Shown here: positions 63,401-64,000 of the stretch, in pieces
Layout: each line of letters begins with the position of its first letter
Numbering within the stretch: the first letter of the stretch is position 1
DNA from: Leptasterias polaris
Taxonomy: Eukaryota > Echinodermata > Asteroidea > Forcipulatida > Asteriidae
DNA length: 64,000 nt
Direction: 5' to 3'
Assembly: GCA_037783415.1 (NCBI GenBank)
Contig: JAZGTN010000059.1
Location: 4,154,001 to 4,218,000 of the forward strand
The notes under the pieces: generated by a model
Databases searched by the model: none
What the model was told of the DNA's origin: nothing
What the model saw: only the letters and a program-made list of their open reading frames with translations
Made by a program: the position numbers and the translations under genes

Positions 63401-63464
63401 GATAACAGAGCCTCTGCTATGGAGTCCATGATTCTTGCGAATCACACCAACATGGAAAACCCAG
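15382..63464 (+). CDS. HNRNPL: HNRNPL (hnRNP L), four-RRM splicing regulator, 3' partial
   Basis: Fifteen exons: 15382-15459, 39386-39504, 39943-40030, 41520-41602, 42333-42417, 43754-43839, 44991-45087, 46107-46179, 53578-53676, 55750-56066, 58883-59004, 60119-60249, 61232-61305, 62643-62700, 63369-63464. About 535 aa are visible (human protein 589). Order: short basic N-terminus (TKRQRTE), RRM1 (about 36-115), RRM2 (about 134-215), Pro/Gly/Gln-rich linker (about 250-340), RRM3 (about 345-425), RRM4 (from about 461). Family-specific strings include VVHVRGL, RIVIFRKNGIQSMVE, DIYSGCCTL, VKFMKSKPG and YSKSRNNRF. hnRNP L binds CA-rich RNA and controls splicing and mRNA stability in the nucleus. 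The paralogue HNRNPLL is the main alternative. The last exon should encode about 20-25 residues and is past 64000. Confidence 0.93.
16054..16076 (+). repeat. 23-base G homopolymer
   Basis: Uninterrupted G run at the junction of the outer unique TIR segment and the left array. It may be an assembly-sensitive site or a G-quadruplex former. Confidence 0.9.
16079..19704 (+). repeat. Left TIR array, ~19 units of ~188 bp
   Basis: GGACCGGGCACCAC recurs every ~188 bp from about 16231 to 19616. Each unit also has GCCCGGTCATGGGGG, ACTGCCCCTTTAAAT and a short palindrome (GCGCATTGAAATGCGC). GACCGGGC and GCCCGGTC in one unit are inverted octamers. Outer units are more diverged than inner ones. Confidence 0.95.
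19705..21233. other. Element interior, 3' of transposase gene
   Basis: Contains a ~125-bp palindromic MITE-like segment (19728-19851; GTGTGGTCTTCC and GGAAGACCACA ends), a 68-bp tandem duplication (about 20503-20640), and a 17-base G run at 21195-21211 in the gene's 3' UTR. TTTATT at 20818-20823 is a possible poly(A) signal read on the minus strand. Confidence 0.6.
21234..21435 (-). CDS. Transposase gene terminal exon, His box
   Basis: Acceptor TTATTTCAATGCAG. It encodes YVLHAMTLYGGEHFTCCF (His codon 21396-21398), NWVCYDAL and a stop at 21234-21236. Y-x-L...GG-x-H-F...W-x2-Y-D is the spacing expected of the C-terminal USP box. Confidence 0.82.
21234..26655 (-). CDS. PHD-DDE transposase fused to USP-like peptidase, one frame break
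   Basis: Exons (minus): 26655-22498, 22289-22191, 21893-21738, 21435-21234 (TGA). Total 4615 nt; 2 nt more make 1539 codons, matching the break at 23336-23346. Start chosen at ATG 26655 (AAAGATGG). Order: N-terminal helical part (WGQVAVSMNIKNN), six acidic 50-aa repeats (about 80-385), PHD finger C4HC3 (about 396-450), Cys-rich patch, RNase H-like core with D747 (YFDATGS), D823 (EIDFSW), C870-x2-H873 (ICAAHI) and E1074 (SVAENWFG) as candidate catalytic or MULE-type residues, basic Lys/Arg/Pro linker, Cys box (LQNTCTIDN), later His box (GGEHF) and WVCYD. PHD fingers read histone tails; USP proteases remove ubiquitin. Transposase family within MULE/KDZ-like groups is uncertain. Residue numbers count from 26655. 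Confidence 0.78.
21738..21893 (-). CDS. Transposase gene exon, peptidase region
   Basis: Acceptor TTTCCTTATAG, donor GGAGAG|GTAAGC, 156 nt. It encodes KHWSPRNFINFGGKPPLLF and TVFSVKHQRNVTLMYQH, beta-rich as in USP palm regions. Confidence 0.8.
22191..22289 (-). CDS. Transposase gene exon, peptidase region
   Basis: Acceptor TGTTATTTTGCAG, donor GAAAG|GTAGGC, 99 nt. It encodes PPNMNIGTVQDAVQYWLAPF and ends in GLPIGE. A split TGT codon joins it to the main exon. Confidence 0.8.
22498..26655 (-). CDS. Transposase main exon
   Basis: A 3' splice site (TTTTACCCATCAG, intron end 26671) precedes the start codon. Long single exon holding acidic repeats, PHD, DDE core and the peptidase Cys box (codon 22845-22847). 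Reading frame changes once near 23340. Donor CCTATG|GTGATT is weak but gives correct phase. Confidence 0.8.
23336..23346 (-). other. (AT)n tract at the frame break
   Basis: The upstream frame reads through this tract to a TGA 14-16 codons later; the downstream frame opens just before it and continues in basic sequence. One extra AT unit would reconcile them, so replication slippage or an assembly error is the simplest cause. Confidence 0.8.
25501..26380 (-). repeat. 150-bp coding minisatellite (50-aa acidic repeats)
   Basis: TGGGTTTCGATC recurs at 25501, 25651, 25801, 25951, 26101 and 26251, exactly 150 bp apart and nearly identical. Each unit encodes EEDESEEDDDETSNSTDEP and a KNSDQRQ/KDRNPSS segment. 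A partial unit borders each side. Confidence 0.95.
26671..27620 (-). other. 5' UTR intron of the transposase gene
   Basis: Donor GCCGAG|GTAAGT at 27621/27620 and acceptor CCCATCAG at 26671 on the minus strand. No coding signal inside. The upstream exon is short (about 27647-27621) and noncoding. Confidence 0.65.
27647..27680 (-). promoter_or_regulatory. TATA box and initiator of the transposase gene
   Basis: Minus-strand GCATATAAGG (TATAA 27677-27673) lies 30 bp before the A of GTCAGTCACT, an Inr match. It is followed about 26 nt later by a consensus splice donor. Confidence 0.65.
27720..28316 (-). promoter_or_regulatory. Upstream degenerate repeats (GCGTCCCC motif)
   Basis: GCGTCCCCAGCA-like motifs recur near 27797, 27907, 27993, 28080 and 28170, about 86-110 bp apart, each near AACCAAT or CCAATAAG words. 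They lie between the promoter and the right array and could be transposase or host factor sites. Confidence 0.5.
28317..32515 (-). repeat. Right TIR array, ~18 units of ~188 bp, inverted
   Basis: The same unit in reverse (GGTGCCCGGTCC about every 188 bp from 28402 to 31036), then two diverged units. A last decayed unit at about 32399-32515 is separated by a nested 0.94-kb insertion. Inner units follow a mostly three-unit higher-order pattern (about 564 bp). Confidence 0.93.
31457..32398. mobile_element. ~0.94-kb MITE nested in the right TIR array
   Basis: About 110-bp inverted ends (left with CTTGGCCGAAGACGTCAGTG, right with CACTATCGATTACTGACGTC). TCCGAGGT on the left and TCCGAGGC on the right look like an 8-bp target duplication. 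It splits one diverged ~188-bp unit. No transposase inside. Confidence 0.8.
33145..34329. mobile_element. CAGTG-ended nonautonomous element, copy 1
   Basis: 1185 bp. Ends CAGTGTTCTCCACA and TGTGGAGAACACTG. Target duplication GTATG (33140-33144, 34330-34334). The right end has a long palindrome, GGGAGGGCGGCCCGCCCTCC. Contains GGCAGGGCGGCC repeats. Very similar to copy 2. Confidence 0.9.
34440..34760 (+). mobile_element. LINE 3' fragment (reverse transcriptase tail)
   Basis: A frame ending at 34620 encodes QMIWNNLPTVIRE and LSTFRKVLKTHLF, the conserved C-terminal tail of non-LTR reverse transcriptases. It is 5' truncated. The rest of 34335-35200 is A/T-rich with no other recognised element. 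Confidence 0.7.
35206..36386. mobile_element. CAGTG-ended nonautonomous element, copy 2
   Basis: 1181 bp, same ends and interior as copy 1 with few differences and small indels. Target duplication TGTAC (35201-35205, 36387-36391). A 5-bp duplication with CAGTG ends suggests a hAT group with short duplications; Transib is the alternative. Confidence 0.9.
36465..36826 (-). mobile_element. tRNA-derived SINE, reverse
   Basis: Reversed (ATT)n tail and TTCTTATATAGCGC at the left; reversed B box and CACTCGGCCATGACA (A box) at the right. Confidence 0.75.
36936..37276. mobile_element. Diverged MITE related to the TTAA family
   Basis: AAAATATAAATGTTCACAG and GAGCTTAAACTTTCACA are shared with the copies at 47216 and 60404. 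The ends are decayed; a 25-bp local duplication (ACATGTAACATGGGTAAGAG) is present. Confidence 0.6.
37281..37690 (+). mobile_element. tRNA-derived SINE, full length
   Basis: A box TGGCCGAGTGGTTAAGAG, long variable arm, B box GGTTCGAGTCCC, conserved body (GATGGGACGTAAAGCCGTTG), then a GCGCTATATAAG...ATTATTAT tail. The head is Ser/Leu-tRNA-like. Confidence 0.88.
38791..38957 (+). repeat. ~105-bp imperfect tandem duplication
   Basis: AAAATACCACAGTAGACTGT and AAAATACCACAGGAGACTGT head two parallel segments that both run into TCCACAGTACA. Confidence 0.7.
38967..39117. mobile_element. TA-flanked fold-back MITE with ATGGCGG arms
   Basis: Ends AGATGGATTGCAATACGC and GCGTATTGCAATCCATCT are inverted; TA adjoins each end. 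Inner parts of both arms carry AAAGATGGCGG, a YY1-like word, including an ATG at 39086 that opens a spurious frame. Confidence 0.65.
39386..39504 (+). CDS. HNRNPL: HNRNPL exon 2, RRM1 start
   Basis: Acceptor TTTGTTTGACCAG, donor ATCAG|GTAAAA. It encodes FEDDHKL, then VVHVRGL (RNP2) and DLVEALQFFGPI. If exon 1 were wrong, translation could start at ATG 39413. Confidence 0.93.
39943..40030 (+). CDS. HNRNPL: HNRNPL exon 3, RRM1 core
   Basis: Acceptor TGATTGCAG, donor ACACAG|GTAAAA. It encodes GKGQALVEFEDME, the degenerate RNP1 strand typical of PTB/hnRNP L RRMs. Confidence 0.93.
40893..41062. mobile_element. Fold-back MITE
   Basis: GATCGATCCATTAAGCCCCGCC on one side and GGGCGTGGCTTAATGGATCGG on the other, with TGACCAATCACA/TGTGATTGGTCA inside, form a near-perfect hairpin. 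Confidence 0.75.
41110..41329. mobile_element. CAGTG-ended MITE, uninterrupted copy
   Basis: Ends CAGTGTTTGCCCTCAG and GTTAAGGGAGAATGCTG. Body includes GACTGGCCAGCAGGACCAG. It keeps the empty TTTTAACTGGC site that is occupied in the copy at 42575. Confidence 0.7.
41520..41602 (+). CDS. HNRNPL: HNRNPL exon 4, RRM1 end
   Basis: Acceptor TGTACGCAG, donor CCAGG|GTGAGG. It encodes the last strand AMINFSTSKRIKRPG. Confidence 0.92.
42333..42417 (+). CDS. HNRNPL: HNRNPL exon 5, RRM2 start
   Basis: Acceptor AATTTGTCAG, donor AACACG|GTCAGT. It encodes an acidic linker and VVLLTVHNPFYSIN. Confidence 0.92.
42575..43164. mobile_element. CAGTG-ended MITE carrying a nested insertion
   Basis: Same family as 41110-41329 with a clear 6-bp duplication TGAATT (42569-42574, 43165-43170). 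Interrupted by the element at 42751-43118. Confidence 0.8.
42751..43118. mobile_element. TTAA MITE (AGGCACTGAACACG family), nested
   Basis: TTAA at 42747-42750 and 43119-43122. Ends AGGCACTGAACACGTTT and AAACGTGTTCAGTGCCT. 368 bp, noncoding. Confidence 0.88.
43754..43839 (+). CDS. HNRNPL: HNRNPL exon 6, RRM2 core, U12-type donor
   Basis: Acceptor TTTCCATCAG. It encodes DVIHTICKGYGDVLRIVIFR and more, ending in GTGGA with two bases over. The following intron begins ATATCCTTTT, so no GT donor is used; reading through gives a stop within eight codons. Confidence 0.92.
44306..44420 (+). repeat. 23-bp minisatellite
   Basis: Five units of TTACTCCTAGGGCTGAAACAG-type sequence. Confidence 0.85.
44524..44965 (+). 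mobile_element. tRNA-derived SINE next to a U12 branch site
   Basis: GTCGTGGCCGAGCGGATAAG and GGTTCGAGTCCCGG head, standard body, (ATT)n tail to about 44965. It ends within a few bases of the branch motif at 44968. Confidence 0.88.
44991..45087 (+). CDS. HNRNPL: HNRNPL exon 7, RRM2 end, AC acceptor
   Basis: The exon starts after TCTTTTTAC and supplies the G that completes a GAG codon. It encodes FDTIESATKAKKGLQG and DIYSGCCTLRVEFAR. Donor AGG|GTAAGC. Confidence 0.93.
45718..45803 (-). pseudogene. Antisense fragment of HNRNPL exon 10 in intron 7
   Basis: Its reverse complement parallels 55865-55965: about 41 nt ending CACTCCCACC are identical, with one ~11-nt gap (CCCCAGCAGTA region missing) and mismatches in the Gly-rich part. 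The gap shifts the frame. Neighbouring exon sequence is absent. Confidence 0.85.
46107..46179 (+). CDS. HNRNPL: HNRNPL exon 8
   Basis: Acceptor TTATTTCTTCAG, donor CCCCCAA|GTAAGT. It encodes TLTVYKNDHETYDYTN, the segment following RRM2 in hnRNP L. Confidence 0.92.
47216..47500. mobile_element. TTAA MITE
   Basis: TTAA at 47212-47215 and 47501-47504. Left end AGGGTGTGTACAACATTGG; central palindrome TTATCCTGCAGGATAA. Right end decayed. Confidence 0.75.
48340..48712. mobile_element. CAGGG-ended MITE
   Basis: CAGGGCTCGAATTT and AAATTTGAGTCCTG ends; flanks GTACC and GTAAC differ at one base. Same family as 5626-6039. Confidence 0.7.
50306..50487 (+). repeat. ~107-bp tandem duplication
   Basis: TTCGAAGTTGGGGATGAGGC and TTCGAAGTTGGGGACGAGGC start two near-identical segments, both through CATTTCAAATGACAAGGATC. 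Confidence 0.85.
51061..51312 (+). mobile_element. tRNA-derived SINE, truncated
   Basis: GTGCCGAGCGGTTAAGAG and GGTTCGAGTCCCGG boxes; body ends near GGGGTTTGCCCCGGTGT without the usual tail. Confidence 0.8.
51629..51956. mobile_element. Harbinger-like MITE with TTA duplication
   Basis: Ends GAGCAAGTTCGG and CCGAACTTGCTC, flanked by TTA on both sides, the PIF/Harbinger target type. A second copy is at 9140-9465. Confidence 0.78.
53578..53676 (+). CDS. HNRNPL: HNRNPL exon 9, linker
   Basis: Acceptor TACTTTGATCAG, donor CTTTG|GTAAG. It encodes a linker with LLDDPPPSTYNGP and an RRGGGG run. Confidence 0.85.
53706..54118 (-). mobile_element. tRNA-derived SINE, reverse
   Basis: Starts TTAATAATAACAAAAGTGG and TTATATAGCGCTC, ends at the reversed A box CGCTCTGCCACGACAC. 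Confidence 0.82.
54140..55377. mobile_element. 1.24-kb nonautonomous element, 6-bp duplication
   Basis: Ends CAGGCCTTCATTTTAA and TTAAAATTATGGCCTG are imperfect inverted copies. TAGCAG flanks both sides (54134-54139, 55378-55383). Contains GGAGCGCGATCGCGCTCC, a perfect 18-bp palindrome. No transposase. Confidence 0.82.
55409..55530 (+). mobile_element. tRNA-derived SINE head, truncated
   Basis: GTCGTGCCTGAGCAGTC and GGTTTGAGTCCCGA boxes, followed by an unrelated short-repeat tail. Confidence 0.65.
55750..56066 (+). CDS. HNRNPL: HNRNPL exon 10, Gly-rich linker and RRM3 start
   Basis: Acceptor AATGTCCACAG, donor TTCAAG|GTAAGG. It encodes Gly/Pro/Gln/Tyr-rich low complexity, then IVMVYNINLEKMNCEKLFN of RRM3. 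GC content is much higher than in the introns. A partial antisense copy of this exon lies at 45718-45803. Confidence 0.92.
56311..58711 (+). repeat. 73-bp satellite, about 32 near-identical units
   Basis: CAAGTAGATTTG starts at 56391 and recurs every 73 bp to 58654. Units appear identical except a diverged first partial unit (56311-56383). Each contains TCTACT...AGTAGA, a small hairpin. It fills most of HNRNPL intron 10. Confidence 0.97.
58883..59004 (+). CDS. HNRNPL: HNRNPL exon 11, RRM3
   Basis: Acceptor GTCGTTTCCCAG, donor CTTGG|GTGAGT. It encodes VKFMKSKPGTVLVDMG and AVSRAITNLSN. Confidence 0.93.
59480..59960 (+). repeat. Degenerate TTATTGCCAATTTGCATATG repeat
   Basis: About ten irregular units built of TTATTGCCA and ATTTGCAT-like words in intron 11. 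ATTTGCAT is the POU octamer; whether it matters here is unknown. Confidence 0.6.
60119..60249 (+). CDS. HNRNPL: HNRNPL exon 12, post-RRM3, U12-type donor
   Basis: Acceptor TTGATTTGTAG. It encodes NPPPGTWNLPDSTPSYMDYS and SRNNRF, ending AAGAATC with one base over. The next intron begins ATATCCTTTG. Confidence 0.92.
60250..61231 (+). other. HNRNPL: U12-type AT-AC intron (HNRNPL intron 12)
   Basis: Donor ATATCCTTTG, branch-like TTTCTTTAACTG at 61210-61221, terminal AC at 61230-61231. The branch adenosine is about 12 nt from the end. The split codon C|GT is restored. The intron contains a TTAA MITE and a diverged tRNA-SINE (about 60826-61130). Confidence 0.92.
60404..60740. mobile_element. TTAA MITE, best-preserved copy
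   Basis: TTAA at 60400-60403 and 60741-60744. Ends AGGGTGTGTACAACATTGG and CCAATGTTGTACACACCCT. Located inside the second U12 intron. Confidence 0.87.
61232..61305 (+). CDS. HNRNPL: HNRNPL exon 13, RRM4 start, AC acceptor
   Basis: The exon begins after TGTTATGACAC; its GT completes a CGT codon. It encodes PSHVLHFYNAHPESTAE. Donor AAGCAG|GTAATT. Confidence 0.9.
61654..62363. mobile_element. ~0.7-kb MITE with GTGCAAGTCTCGCGCG ends
   Basis: CTGTGCAAGTCTCGCGCG on the left and CGCGCGAGACTTGCACAG on the right. Sequence like AATGGAAGTGCCCTTTG appears on both outer sides (61570, 62484), so it may have entered, or lie between copies of, another repeat. Confidence 0.65.
62643..62700 (+). CDS. HNRNPL: HNRNPL exon 14, RRM4
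   Basis: Acceptor CATTTTTCCAG, donor CCAAAT|GTAAGT. It encodes IFVNAGAPEPIAIKMFESK. Confidence 0.9.
62935..63118 (+). mobile_element. tRNA-derived SINE, truncated
   Basis: TGTGGCCGAGCGGTTTAGAG and GGTTGGAGTCCCAG boxes, body to AAATGCACGTAATTATT. Confidence 0.78.
63119..63300 (-). mobile_element. tRNA-derived SINE fragment, reverse
   Basis: (ATT)n tail, then reversed body and CATGACCGGGATTCGAACCC (B box). It abuts the preceding SINE tail to tail. Confidence 0.75.
63369..63464 (+). CDS. HNRNPL: HNRNPL exon 15, RRM4
   Basis: Acceptor TTTTTTCTGCAG, donor AACCCAG|GTAATT. It encodes GLSEWDNRASAMESMILANH and NMENPG. The remaining bases to 64000 hold no final-exon candidate, so the gene continues outside. 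Confidence 0.9.
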
Positions 63465-64000
63465 GTAATTCAAATTCATTTCAATTCCATTGTTCTATAC
63501 GTCATTACCAACATGAAAACTCATTTTCCAGTTGTGCACCATAGCAACGATATAATTTGCATTTTTTAGGCGACTTTAACTTTGTATGGAAAACTTGAAT
63601 AAAATTGCATATATTATATCAGCCTCTATTTACATTATCTGTCAACTATGTTGTATGTATTTGTAATCATACATTTTTTATCTCTTGTCTTGCCTGTTGA
63701 ATTTTGCCATTTTACCATTTTGTAATTTACTATTTCAATTATATTCAATTTAGTGTTATGTAATTAACCTTTGGCAACAAGGTTGAAATTTGTTAACGGA
63801 CCATAAGTAACAGCCAAAAAATTATAATCAATAACTTGAAATGTGTTTTTAAAATGTATTTATATAAAGCATTTGTATTTGTTGAGAGTTCTGTTTCTTT
63901 GGGATTTCAATTATATACAATTTAGTGTTGTGTAATTAACCTTTGGCAACTAAGTTGAATTTTTTAACACACCAAAAGTAACTGCAAAAAATTGATTATC

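Overview
The window is a metazoan nuclear genome segment with spliced, intron-rich genes, tRNA-derived SINEs, many small inverted-repeat transposons and satellites. The dispersed repeat families and ACATGTACATGT-type runs resemble echinoderm genomes, most likely a sea star. This species guess is from pattern memory only and was not searched.

Layout. (1) 1-11171, + strand: the 3' two thirds of TRIP11/GMAP-210, a Golgi coiled-coil tether, in nine visible exons ending in the GRAB (Arf-binding) region and a stop at 11169-11171. (2) 11172-15381: intergenic, with putative TRIP11 3' UTR, a TTAA-flanked MITE and an 18-bp minisatellite. (3) 15382-63464, + strand: an HNRNPL (hnRNP L) gene of four RRMs, fifteen visible exons, last exon beyond the window. 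Every exon junction is phase-consistent. Two of its introns (43840-44990 and 60250-61231) are AT-AC introns with textbook U12 donor and branch-site motifs.

(4) HNRNPL intron 1 is about 24 kb because it holds a roughly 17-kb DNA transposon (about 15802-32775). Its terminal inverted repeats each have a short unique outer part and a large array of ~188-bp tandem units (about 19 units on the left, about 18 on the right, in opposite orientation). Between the arrays, on the minus strand, lies a multi-exon gene. It has a TATA/Inr promoter and a 5' UTR intron. Its product has an N-terminal helical region, six nearly identical 50-aa acidic repeats, a PHD finger, a DDE/MULE-like transposase core, a basic linker, and a C-terminal region with the Cys and His boxes of a USP-like deubiquitinase fold. 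The gene is intact except for a frame break at an (AT)n tract that one 2-bp unit would explain. I consider this the most interesting system in the window.

(5) The rest of the HNRNPL introns carry younger elements with readable target duplications: two 1.18-kb CAGTG-ended elements (5-bp TSD), a 1.24-kb element (6-bp TSD), CAGGG-ended MITEs, TTAA MITEs (one nested with an empty paralogous site), a Harbinger-like MITE, tRNA-derived SINEs, a LINE fragment, and a 73-bp satellite of about 32 copies inside RRM3's intron. Intron 7 also holds an antisense fragment of exon 10 of the same gene.

The two host genes are transcribed in the same direction. TRIP11 acts at the cis-Golgi; hnRNP L is a nuclear splicing regulator. 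Nothing in the sequence links them functionally. All coordinates were read by eye; exon limits rest on splice consensus, phase and protein similarity recalled from the families, not on alignments.
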